DNA from: Phyllobacterium sp. 21LDTY02-6
Lineage (GTDB): Bacteria; Pseudomonadota; Alphaproteobacteria; Rhizobiales; Rhizobiaceae
Length of the DNA: 64,000 nt
Direction of reading: 5' to 3'
Assembly: GCF_023554255.2 (NCBI RefSeq)
Contig: NZ_JAMJWD020000002.1
Span: 425,425 to 489,424, forward strand
Shown: in pieces, positions 55,929 through 64,000 of the stretch
Position numbering within the stretch: position 1 is the stretch's first letter
How the letters are laid out: each line of letters opens with the position of its first letter
Notes under the pieces: model-generated
The model's input: only the letters and a program-made list of their open reading frames with translations
Databases searched by the model: none
Told to the model about the DNA's origin: nothing
Translations under genes and position numbers: made by a program

Positions 55929-58900
55929 TCAGTTCGGAGGTGCCGAGCCCTCCTGTCCAAGAAGTTCAAACTCCGCAATCTCGACCGGCTGCCCCTGGAA
56001 CTCCAACCTGAATCTGGAGAATGACGCCGGTGCCTTCAGTGCGAATGGCATGGTCTGCCGTGGCCAGGTGAACTTTATATTCGTGCGTTCGTCCAATACG
56101 GTCCAATCCTTTCCATCGTTGGAGCCTTTCAACGTCCAACTGGTGGGCGGTTTGGCCAGCACGTCTGCGGAGGTCAGCGTGTAGAGCACGACCTTGTCGG
56201 AGGGTTTGGGCGCGGGTTTTTCGGCTTCTATCCAGGTGCTTGCGGGAGTCACAATTGTAGCCGACGTCCTGTCGTGGAGTGGCTTCGCATTTCCACCGCT
56301 CGCCGATACAACGTACCTGTCGGGCGGCAGCAAGGATGTCAGCGGTTGTGGCTTGGCATCGCCGACCGTGATCGAGGAGGGGACGTCATTTTCTCCCGTT
56401 CCCCAGCGCGATGGGTTTGGACCCATTTCGAACTCAAGCACGGCCCCTTCGGCGATTGCCGCATGGGAAATGTAGTTGTTGGTCAGCGGCTGGCCGTCAA
56501 GCTTGGCGCTCTGTATGTAGCGATTGACGGCACTGACGCCCGGTGCCTTGATGGTGATCGTTTTTTCCGCGCCTCCGGGCTTTTTCAAAGCTACCGTCAT
56601 CCGCGGGAAATAGGGTGCGCCAATCGTATATTCCGGCCGCCCCATGCTTACCGGATAGAAGCCCATGGCGCTGAATATATACCAGGCGGATTGCTCGCCA
56701 TTATCCTCGTCGCCGATATAGCCATCGCCGGTGGAATTTCCCTTTTCGTCGAAACCGGAGAAATAGAGCTTGTCCATGACATCGCGCAGATATTTCTGGC
56801 CGGCGAAAGGTGCAGCCGCATAATTATACATGTAGATGGAATGGTGCACCGTCTGGTTGTTGTGCTGATATTCGCCCGTTCCCGCAAGTTCATGTACCTT
56901 CAACGCCTCCTTCATCTCATGGATCAGCCACGTGTAGCTTCCAGCGTCCTCGCCCGGCGCGGTCCGGAAGAAAGCGTCGAGCTTGTCTTTCAACTTGTCG
57001 CGGCCGCCATAAAGGTTTGCAAGTCCCTGCCCATCCTGAGGCGCCAGGAAGGCATAGGACCAGGCATTGCCTTCCGTATAGCCATATCCCCAGGTTTGCG
57101 GCGTTACCTCTTCGCCCCAGCGTCCAGATTTGATATTCCACTTTCCATCGGCCTGCTTTTGGCGGAACCACCCGCCTGCCCATGTTCCTGACGGTTCCAT
57201 GGAGAAAAGATTGGCATAATGCCGAGCTCTATTGTTGAAATAGATCGCATCGTCCGGCTTGTTGAGCGCCTGCGCCATCTGGGCAATGCCGAAATCATTG
57301 AGATCCGCTTCCAGCGACCAGGCGACATGTCCGGGCGCGGGATCATTATTGTTTTCATTCTGCTCCGTCGGCACATAGCCGTAGAAGACGGACGTTGCCA
57401 TGCCTTTCCGGCCTTTAGCCCCTTCATTGCTATAGACGGTCGCATTGCGCAACATCGACGAATAGGCGGACTCCACATCGAAATTACGAACGCCCTTCAG
57501 GTAGGCATCGGCAAAGATCACATCGGAGCTGGTCGCAACCATGCTGTCATTATAACCGGGCCCTGACCAACGGGGCACCCATCCACCATCCTTGAAGGCA
57601 TTGACGAAGCCATCGAGCATCTCGCCGGCCTGCTCGGGCATGAGCAGCGTATAAAGCGGCCAAGTCGTGCGATACGTATCCCAGAAGCCGTTATTGACCC
57701 AGATCTTTCCTTTCTGCGGCGTCAAGCCGGGCTTGTAGGGGCTGACATATTGTGCCTCGCCATCGACGTTCTCCCAGGCGGAATTCGGATAGAGCAAGCT
57801 GCGATACAGATTGGAATATAGAATGACCTTCTGGTCTTCCGTTGCGCCGCGCACATGCAGGATGTTGAGCTTTTCTTCCCACGCCGCCTTCGCCGCCTGC
57901 CTGACTTCGTCAAAACTCCGGGTCCCGATCTCCTGCTCAAGATTGGATTTCGCCTGTTTCACGCTGATCAAAGATGTCGCGATTGTCATTCCAACGACAG
58001 GATTCGTCGAAGTGTCGAGCTCGACCAAGGCGCTGACATTATCAGGCCGGTTCGATTGAACGATACTCCTGTCGAACCTGGCATAGAAATAGAGCTTCGC
58101 GACGCTCTCCGATGAGCCCTGGTCGGTGTGCCCGGACACGACGCCATTCGGCGCGTCGATCGAAATTTCGCTTCCATTCTCGAATACGTCGAAAAGAATC
58201 GCCGAACGGCTCTTGTGAGCGGGCAGGGAAAATCGGAAAGAAGCGGCGTGATCCGTCGGCGTGATCTCGGTCCTGGTGCCATTGTCGAACGTCAAATCAT
58301 AGTAGTGGGCCTGCGCAGTTTCGTTCTTTCGGTCGTATCTTTGAGCGCGATTCACCTTGTCGGTTACGCCAGTGTTGTTGATGGGCATGATCTGCAAGGT
58401 CTGCCGGTTGCCTATCCAAGGACTCGGTTCGTGCACGACTGCAAATGCCGTGATCGTATCGATGAGCCGCCCGTCATCCTCAAACTGATAGAACCAGTGC
58501 GTGGCGTTGCGATTGACCGGCGTCCAGAAATTGAACCCAAAGGGCACGGCGACAGCGGGAAAGGTACCGCCCCTGGTGAAGCCGCTGGAGGATTTTGTCC
58601 CGCGCATGATATTGACGTATTGCGCCAAGGGGCGGCGGTGTGGGATTCCCTTCAGATCGAGCAGATCATATTCCAGCTGCGCGACCATACTTTCGGTCTT
58701 TTGCAGGCTCTCGGTGCCGGCGACGACCTTCTGCATCGCCGTTGTCCACACCGTCGCATCGTCAATGAGCTTCTCAAGTCTGGTGGATGGCAAACCCCCG
58801 CTTTTCAGTTCAGCGACTGCCTTAGCCATATCTGCAGCAACTGGATCGACCGAGTCCTGCAGCTTCTGCATCGTCGCCAGTGCCTCTGAAACCTTTTCCT

Positions 58901-59315
58901 TCAAGGCCGAGATATCTAAACCGAACGTCGCCAGTTCCTGTTGATCGGCAGGCGATGCCGCCGCGTGCACGGCATAAGCTGCCTGCATTGTCTCCAGACG
59001 GTTCGGTAAGGTCCGTAGAGACGTGGCAATTTCCGCTATGCGGTCGAGCGGAGACTGTAGATAGTTCAGCTGCTTTGCAAGCCGATCATAGTAGGGCCGC
59101 TTCGCCACTTCCAGATCGGCTTGCGCGGCAACTACCAGGTATCGCAAGTTGTCAATTTGTTGCTGCAGTGCAAGCAATTTACCATCAGCGACAGCAGGTG
59201 CGAATGTGGCGTCGGCAACCGGTGCGTGTGAAACAGTAGGCTCTTCCGATTTGTCGCAGCTCACCAAGGTGACAGAGCTGAGCAAGCCGAACAAAATTGC
59301 TCTCTTAAGAGACAT
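55929..59315 (-). CDS. GH92 family alpha-mannosidase lipoprotein with coiled-coil stalk and F5/8-type C-terminal domain (copy 3)
   Basis: 1128 residues. Lipobox LVSC (MSLKRAILFGLLSSVTLVSC), then about 200 residues of heptad-like, Ala/Leu/Glu-rich sequence predicted to form a coiled coil (about 45-235), the GH92 module (YVNIMRGTKSS...GGTFPAVAVPFGFNFWTP; WVNNGFWDTYRTTWPLY; YTEGNAWSYAFLAPQD; GDEDNGEQSAWYIFSAMGFYP), and a C-terminal discoidin/F5/8-type beta domain (about 990-1128; WTLKGSNDGKDWTVLDERT...IAEFELLG). The last domain usually binds sugars. GGGAGGAAAAA precedes the ATG at 59315. Confidence 0.92.
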   Translation of the reverse strand: MSLKRAILFGLLSSVTLVSCDKSEEPTVSHAPVADATFAPAVADGKLLALQQQIDNLRYLVVAAQADLEVAKRPYYDRLAKQLNYLQSPLDRIAEIATSLRTLPNRLETMQAAYAVHAAASPADQQELATFGLDISALKEKVSEALATMQKLQDSVDPVAADMAKAVAELKSGGLPSTRLEKLIDDATVWTTAMQKVVAGTESLQKTESMVAQLEYDLLDLKGIPHRRPLAQYVNIMRGTKSSSGFTRGGTFPAVAVPFGFNFWTPVNRNATHWFYQFEDDGRLIDTITAFAVVHEPSPWIGNRQTLQIMPINNTGVTDKVNRAQRYDRKNETAQAHYYDLTFDNGTRTEITPTDHAASFRFSLPAHKSRSAILFDVFENGSEISIDAPNGVVSGHTDQGSSESVAKLYFYARFDRSIVQSNRPDNVSALVELDTSTNPVVGMTIATSLISVKQAKSNLEQEIGTRSFDEVRQAAKAAWEEKLNILHVRGATEDQKVILYSNLYRSLLYPNSAWENVDGEAQYVSPYKPGLTPQKGKIWVNNGFWDTYRTTWPLYTLLMPEQAGEMLDGFVNAFKDGGWVPRWSGPGYNDSMVATSSDVIFADAYLKGVRNFDVESAYSSMLRNATVYSNEGAKGRKGMATSVFYGYVPTEQNENNNDPAPGHVAWSLEADLNDFGIAQMAQALNKPDDAIYFNNRARHYANLFSMEPSGTWAGGWFRQKQADGKWNIKSGRWGEEVTPQTWGYGYTEGNAWSYAFLAPQDGQGLANLYGGRDKLKDKLDAFFRTAPGEDAGSYTWLIHEMKEALKVHELAGTGEYQHNNQTVHHSIYMYNYAAAPFAGQKYLRDVMDKLYFSGFDEKGNSTGDGYIGDEDNGEQSAWYIFSAMGFYPVSMGRPEYTIGAPYFPRMTVALKKPGGAEKTITIKAPGVSAVNRYIQSAKLDGQPLTNNYISHAAIAEGAVLEFEMGPNPSRWGTGENDVPSSITVGDAKPQPLTSLLPPDRYVVSASGGNAKPLHDRTSATIVTPASTWIEAEKPAPKPSDKVVLYTLTSADVLAKPPTSWTLKGSNDGKDWTVLDERTNIKFTWPRQTMPFALKAPASFSRFRLEFQGQPVEIAEFELLGQEGSAPPN

Positions 59316-59630
59316 TTTTCCTCCCGAAATGAATAAAATATGAGTGCTGAACTGGAAACTGTCTGGCGAGACGCCAATGCTGAAATCGTCGCCTCCCACA
59401 ACGAAATCAAAGCCGGATAATGGATACAGACTGAATCGGGGAATGGGGCGCTTCTGTCAATTCGCCATAAGTATAAGTGCCGCTGCCGACGATCCTTCGC
59501 GAAAATAATCGCTTTCGTCCATGGTTGCCGACCACAGCCATGTCGCGGCGCCAAGCGGTGTGCACCATTTCCACCGCATGCCCGACCCCGGCAGCGGCAG
59601 GCCAGTTGGACCCGCCGCCCACCAGCCGGT
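59316..59630. other. 315-bp intergenic region between GH92 copies 3 and 4
   Basis: Only short frames (up to 97 codons) are open, with no family I recognise, and one of them (59407-59634) would overlap the stop of copy 4 by four bases. I see no terminator hairpin or palindrome; it presumably contains the promoter of copy 3. Confidence 0.5.
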
Positions 59631-62600
59631 TCACTGAGCGGCAGCTTCGCGCCCGAGCAGTTCGAGTTCGGCGATCGTCACGTCCGAACCTACAAACGTA
59701 AACCGATAGCTCGTGTAAGTTTCAGGTTTTTCAAGCACGAATGGCTTTGTCTGCTGTGGCCAGGTGAACTTTACATCCGTGCGTTTGTCCAATTCGATCC
59801 AATCCTTTCCATCATTGGAGCCCTCCAAGGTCCAACTGGTCGGCGCACTGGCCAACGTCTTGGATGAAGTCAGCGTATAGAGGTGCACTGTGTCGGCGAC
59901 CTTTCGTTCGAACTCGACGACTGCCGCCTTGGAAGATTCGGCGGACGACCATATCGTATGGGAGTCCCTGTCAAAGAGATGATCCTCGCCTGAATTGCTG
60001 GTTCGGAGGGTATACCGTCCTCCTGGCAGCAAGGAGCTCCACGGCTGTGGCTTATCGGCTCCCTGAGTGATGGAGGCGGGGGCGGCATCCTCACCGGTGC
60101 CCCATTTTGTTGGATATGGTACCATATCGAACTCAAGCATCGCTCCGGAAATCAGTTCGTCATGGCTGAGATGGGTCCGATCGATCGGCTCGCCATTGAG
60201 CTTGACACCGAGCACGAAGCGGTTCGAGGAGTTTACCTTCGGAGCCTTGATAGTGATCGTCTGCGGTTTGCCCGAACTATCGGTCACCTTTACCACCATC
60301 TTGGGGAAATAGGGTGCGCCGATGGTATATTCTGGCCGACCTACGCCGAGCGGGTAAATGCCCATGGCGCTGAACACGTACCAGGCCGACATTTCACCAT
60401 TGTCCTCGTCACCGATATAGCCGTCGCCGGTGGAATTGCCCTTGGCATCGAAGCCGGACGAATAAAGCTTGTCCATGACATCACGCAGATGTTTCTGGCC
60501 GCCAGCCGGATACCCGGCATGGTTATACATATAGAGCACATGGTGCACCGGCTGGTTCGAGTGCTGGTATTCGCCCAGCTCATGATCCTTGCCGATCTCG
60601 TAGGCTGATTTGATTTCGGGCTTTTTTCTGTTAAAGCCACCATCCTTCGAAGGACCCTTGGCGAACAGTGCATCGAGCTTCGTCCGCAGCTTGGCCTTGC
60701 CGCCATAGAGATTGGCAAGTCCCCGTCCGTCCTGCGGCGCCAGCATCGAATAGTGCCAGGCATTGCCCTCGGTATATTCATTATACCAGCTTTGCGGCGT
60801 GCGGTTCGAGTTGCGCCACTTGCCCGCCGAATCCTTCGCGCGGAACCAGCCACCTGACCAGAGCCCGCTCGATTCACCGTCGAATATCCGGGCAAAGCCA
60901 ATGGCATTATTGGCGAAATAGGCGGCATCATCCTTGTTGCCACGTGCTCTTGCCATCTGCGCCAGGCCGAAATCGTTCAGATAGGCCTCCAGCGACCACG
61001 ACACGGCCTCCGTGTCCTCCAGCGAGTATCCGTAGAAGGGCATCTTATCCATGCCCTTGCGCCCGCGTTCGGGGTTGCCACTGAAAACCGTGGCGTTCTT
61101 CACCATCGAATCATAAGCCGTGTCAATGTCGAAGTTCCGGATGTTTTTCATATAAGCGTCGGCAAAGATGATATCCGAACTCGTCGCCACCATCATGTCC
61201 TTGTAGCCCGGGCCCGACCAACGCGTGACCCAGCCGCCATCCTTGTAACCATTGACGAAACCGTCGATCATTTCGCCGGTCTGTTTCGGAAGCAGCAGCG
61301 CATAGAGCGGCCAGTTCGTGCGATAGGTATCCCAGAAGCCATTATTCACCCAGATCTTGCCGGGCTTCACTGTCGGTACGTCGATATAGGGGCTCATGTA
61401 ATAGGCTTTCAAATCGTTGCCAGACTTGACGTTCTCAAAGGCGGAGTTCGGATAAAGAAAGCTTCGGTAAAGGTTGGAGTAAAGAATGGTCTTCTGGTCT
61501 CCGGTCGCGCCCTCGACCTCAACCAGACCGAGCTTCGCGTTCCAGGCATCCATGGCAGATTGCAATATCTGATCGAACGTCTTTGCCCCGATTTCCTGGC
61601 TGAGATTGTCCTTGGCCTGCTCGACGCTGATAAACGACGTAGCGAGGCGCAAGCCGATCTCGCGATTTGCCGCGGTGTCGAAACGCAGCCAGGCCGGCAA
61701 GGCATTGCCGCTCGTGATAATTGGCGCGATATCGAACTCGCCGTAATAATACATTCGGGGCGAACCGTGGTCCGTAAACCCGGAAATCGTGCCATCCTTC
61801 GTTATTTCAATACTACCAGAGGTGTCGAAAAACTTGTCTATGACAATAGCCAGATTCTGATTTTGATTGCGACTGGGCGTGAAGCGAAAATAGACCGCAT
61901 GATCCGTCGGCGTCATTTCGGTGCGCGTGCCGTCCTTGAAATCGACACTGTAATAGTGGGCGAGGGATATTTCAGTGGCTCGGTCGAACTTCGCGCCGCG
62001 CGCTTCCTGTTCGGTTATCGGCTCAACGGCTGTATCTATGCTGCTGACCGGCATGATCTGCAGTGTCTGGCGATTGCCAATCCAAGGGCTTGGCGCGTGA
62101 ACGACCGCGAAGGCATAAATTTTGTCGAGAAGGCCTGTGTCGTCTTCGTTCTCATAGAAGGTATAAAAGAAGTCGTTTCCATAATAGCCCCGATTGAGCT
62201 TCGTGTCCCGCCAACCGTTTATCACCTTCTTCTGGAGCCTGTTGACGGGCGTCCACATATTGAAACCGAACGGCAGCGCCATGGCCGGGAAGGTGTTGCC
62301 GCGCGATACGCCATCCGCGATGTAGGCGGCAGAATGAGCGCCACGCATTGTGTTCACATAGTCGGCGGGTTTAGCGCCCAATGTGTTCGCATCGGTCTCG
62401 AGATACACCCCCCCCGCTATCTGGCGGCTCAGCTTCATTCCTGATGCTGTGACGCGTACTCGCGTTGACACGCCACGCTTGTCGGGGTCCTCCTGGATCG
62501 GCAAATATTCCCCGATCGACGGCGGCTTCTTGGCAACCGGGGGCAGCGGCAGGCCAGAACCCATTTCCGGCATTGGCACGGACGCCGCAGGTTCGATCAC

Positions 62601-64000
62601 CGGGAATATCTCTGCCGGCTCGGGCTTGGAGTTTGCTGTCGGTGCCGAAGGCTCTTCAATCGGGAAACCGGATGACGTCTTGGGAAGCTCTGCCTCGACA
62701 TTCGGGACGGTCGGCGGCGGGGCAACAGCAGCAATGTCGGGCGCTTGTGGTGCCGGCGATGGTTCAATCGCCACAGCGGTTGGAACGAGCGTGGGCGTTG
62801 ACGCAGGCGCCTCGGCCTCGGCACCCGGGGCCGGTGCTGGGCGCTCCGTGTCGACAATTGCCGGTATCTTGGGCGCCTCATCCTCGGCACCCGCGACGGC
62901 CGGCAGCGACACTGTAACATCGGGTGTTTGCAACTCGGGCGATGCCGGTTCCACTTTCGCAGTGCCCTTGTCGGCATTTGGCGTGACGGGCAGCGGCGGC
63001 AAGGTGGTAATGTCTGGTGCTTCCGCCTTGGGCGCTGCAGGTTCGATCGCCACAGCGGTTGAAACGAGCGTGGGCTTTGACGCAGGCGCCTCAGCCTCGG
63101 CACCCGGGACGGACGGCAGCGACGCTACAACGTTGGGTGTTTGCAGTTCGGGCGATGCCGGTTCCACTTTCGCAGTGCCCTTGTCGGCATTTGGCGTGAC
63201 GGGCAGCGATGGCGAGGTGGCAACGTCTGGTGCTTCCGCTTTGGGCACTACAGGTTCGATCGCTACGGCGGTTGGAACGAGCGTGGGCTTCGACGCAGGC
63301 GCTTCAGCCTCGGCACCCGGGGCCGGTACTGGGCGCTCCGTGTCGACAATTGCCGGTATCTTGGACGCCTCGGCCTCGACACCCGGAACGGTCGGCAGCG
63401 ACGCTGTAACGTTGGGTGTTTGCAACTCGGGCGATGCCGGTTCCACTTTCGCAGTGCCCTTGTCGGCATTTGGCGTGACGGGCAGCGGCGGCAAGGTGGC
63501 AACGTCGGGCACTTCCGACTTGGGTGCTGCAGGTTCGATCGCTACGGCGGTTTGAACGAGCGTGGGCTTCGACGCAGGCGCCTCGGCCTCGGCACCCGGG
63601 ACGGCCGGCAGCGACACTGTAACATCGGGTGTTTGCAGTTCGGGCGATGCCGGTTCCACTTTCGCAGCGCCCTTGTCGGCATTTGGCGTGACGAGCAGCG
63701 GCGGCAAGGTGGCAACGTCGGGCACTTCCGACTTGGGCACTACAGGTTCGATCGCTACGGCGGTTGGAACGAGCGTGGGCTTCGACGCAGGCGCTTCAGC
63801 CTCGGCACCCGGGGCCGGTACTGGGCGCTCCGTGTCGACAATTGCCGGTATCTTGGACGCCTCGGCCTCGACACCCGGAACGGTCGGCAGCGACGCTGTA
63901 ACGTTGGGTGTTTGCAACTCGGGCGATGCCGGTTCCACTTTCGCAGTGCCCTTGTCGGCATTTGGCGTGACGGGCAGCGATGGCGAGGTGGCAACGTCGG
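59631..64000 (-). CDS. GH92 family alpha-mannosidase with Pro/Ala-rich repeat stalk and F5/8-type domain (copy 4; N-terminus beyond window)
   Basis: The frame is open through position 64000, so the true start and any signal peptide lie outside the window; at least 1455 residues are visible. The outer part is a Pro/Ala/Val/Glu-rich stalk of alternating 93- and 71-residue repeats, then a degenerate linker (to about 62540), the GH92 module (YVNTMRGAHSA, RGNTFPAMALPFGFNMWTPVNR, WVNNGFWDTYRTNWPLY, YTEGNAWHYSMLAPQD, GDEDNGEMSAWYVFSAMGIYP) and a C-terminal F5/8-type domain (SWTLEGSNDGKDWIELDKRTD...IAELELLGREA). It is closest to copy 3. The stalk probably spaces the enzyme from the membrane or wall. 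Confidence 0.92.
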   Translation of the reverse strand, partial: DVATSPSLPVTPNADKGTAKVEPASPELQTPNVTASLPTVPGVEAEASKIPAIVDTERPVPAPGAEAEAPASKPTLVPTAVAIEPVVPKSEVPDVATLPPLLVTPNADKGAAKVEPASPELQTPDVTVSLPAVPGAEAEAPASKPTLVQTAVAIEPAAPKSEVPDVATLPPLPVTPNADKGTAKVEPASPELQTPNVTASLPTVPGVEAEASKIPAIVDTERPVPAPGAEAEAPASKPTLVPTAVAIEPVVPKAEAPDVATSPSLPVTPNADKGTAKVEPASPELQTPNVVASLPSVPGAEAEAPASKPTLVSTAVAIEPAAPKAEAPDITTLPPLPVTPNADKGTAKVEPASPELQTPDVTVSLPAVAGAEDEAPKIPAIVDTERPAPAPGAEAEAPASTPTLVPTAVAIEPSPAPQAPDIAAVAPPPTVPNVEAELPKTSSGFPIEEPSAPTANSKPEPAEIFPVIEPAASVPMPEMGSGLPLPPVAKKPPSIGEYLPIQEDPDKRGVSTRVRVTASGMKLSRQIAGGVYLETDANTLGAKPADYVNTMRGAHSAAYIADGVSRGNTFPAMALPFGFNMWTPVNRLQKKVINGWRDTKLNRGYYGNDFFYTFYENEDDTGLLDKIYAFAVVHAPSPWIGNRQTLQIMPVSSIDTAVEPITEQEARGAKFDRATEISLAHYYSVDFKDGTRTEMTPTDHAVYFRFTPSRNQNQNLAIVIDKFFDTSGSIEITKDGTISGFTDHGSPRMYYYGEFDIAPIITSGNALPAWLRFDTAANREIGLRLATSFISVEQAKDNLSQEIGAKTFDQILQSAMDAWNAKLGLVEVEGATGDQKTILYSNLYRSFLYPNSAFENVKSGNDLKAYYMSPYIDVPTVKPGKIWVNNGFWDTYRTNWPLYALLLPKQTGEMIDGFVNGYKDGGWVTRWSGPGYKDMMVATSSDIIFADAYMKNIRNFDIDTAYDSMVKNATVFSGNPERGRKGMDKMPFYGYSLEDTEAVSWSLEAYLNDFGLAQMARARGNKDDAAYFANNAIGFARIFDGESSGLWSGGWFRAKDSAGKWRNSNRTPQSWYNEYTEGNAWHYSMLAPQDGRGLANLYGGKAKLRTKLDALFAKGPSKDGGFNRKKPEIKSAYEIGKDHELGEYQHSNQPVHHVLYMYNHAGYPAGGQKHLRDVMDKLYSSGFDAKGNSTGDGYIGDEDNGEMSAWYVFSAMGIYPLGVGRPEYTIGAPYFPKMVVKVTDSSGKPQTITIKAPKVNSSNRFVLGVKLNGEPIDRTHLSHDELISGAMLEFDMVPYPTKWGTGEDAAPASITQGADKPQPWSSLLPGGRYTLRTSNSGEDHLFDRDSHTIWSSAESSKAAVVEFERKVADTVHLYTLTSSKTLASAPTSWTLEGSNDGKDWIELDKRTDVKFTWPQQTKPFVLEKPETYTSYRFTFVGSDVTIAELELLGREAAAQ
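62690..64000 (-). repeat. Tandem 279-bp/213-bp stalk repeats (492-bp higher-order unit)
   Basis: Units start at VEPASPELQTP. Visible order on the minus strand: 93 aa (63938-63660), 71 aa (63659-63447), 93 aa (63446-63168), 71 aa (63167-62955), then a degenerate copy. The 93-aa form has an extra 22-residue insert (KIPAIVDTERPVPAPGAEAE type). Stretches at about 63241-63485 and 63733-63977 look identical in DNA, implying recent duplication. The array continues past the window. Confidence 0.93.

Noticed and set aside
59407..59634. 75-codon minus-strand frame between GH92 copies 3 and 4
   Set aside because: GTG start overlapping the GH92 stop, no ribosome binding site and no family similarity I can see; not enough to call a gene.

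Overview
The window looks like chromosomal DNA of an alphaproteobacterium of the order Hyphomicrobiales (Rhizobiales), close to the Brucella/Phyllobacterium/Mesorhizobium group. That is inferred from GC-rich coding, from rhizobial-type family members (class II EPSP synthase, PmtA-type methyltransferase, the FYDLN-acid protein, a BTLCP peptidase) and from gene orders I recall for this order, such as aroA-cmk-rpsA, NDUFA9-like/uppP/GST/queG, mgsA-glk-ABC-dapB-gpmA and gshB-yifB-BTLCP-phaZ-pyrF-pmtA-dnaJ. No database search was possible.

Region 1 (1-27360) is core housekeeping DNA: a TRIC channel end, adenosine kinase, a CysZ-like protein, endonuclease III, an AraC-Ogt repair fusion, a copper ATPase behind a textbook CueR-type promoter, a DMT exporter, tRNA-Ala(GGC), aroA, a cytidylate kinase fused in frame to a membrane domain, rpsA with a strong terminator, uppP, queG, mepA, mgsA, glk, an MsbA-like ABC exporter, dapB, gpmA, tRNA-Leu(CAG) and a PepSY-like secreted protein.

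Region 2 (about 27.4-44.2 kb) is accessory: a GH92 alpha-mannosidase lipoprotein, a secreted RTX calcium-binding repeat protein, a 1725-residue DUF11/SdrD-B/beta-barrel outer membrane protein, and a hexuronate catabolic set (uxaA; uxaC-uxuB; a GntR/FadR-type regulator with uxuA). Both divergent promoter regions of the hexuronate set carry the same TAATATATTA palindrome, a likely operator for the regulator encoded there.

Region 3 (44.6-53.0 kb) returns to core genes: an RlpA-like protein, gshB, yifB, a BTLCP peptidase, phaZ, a DUF1330 protein, pyrF, pmtA and dnaJ.

Region 4 (53.2-64.0 kb) holds three more large GH92 proteins in tandem on the minus strand. Two have F5/8-type C-terminal domains, one has a predicted coiled-coil stalk, and one has a Pro/Ala-rich stalk of 93- and 71-residue repeats that runs off the window edge.

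Four GH92 enzymes near a glucuronate/altronate pathway suggest use of a mannose- and uronic-acid-containing glycan. This is an inference: no TonB-dependent receptor, sugar transporter, KDG kinase or aldolase is present in the window.
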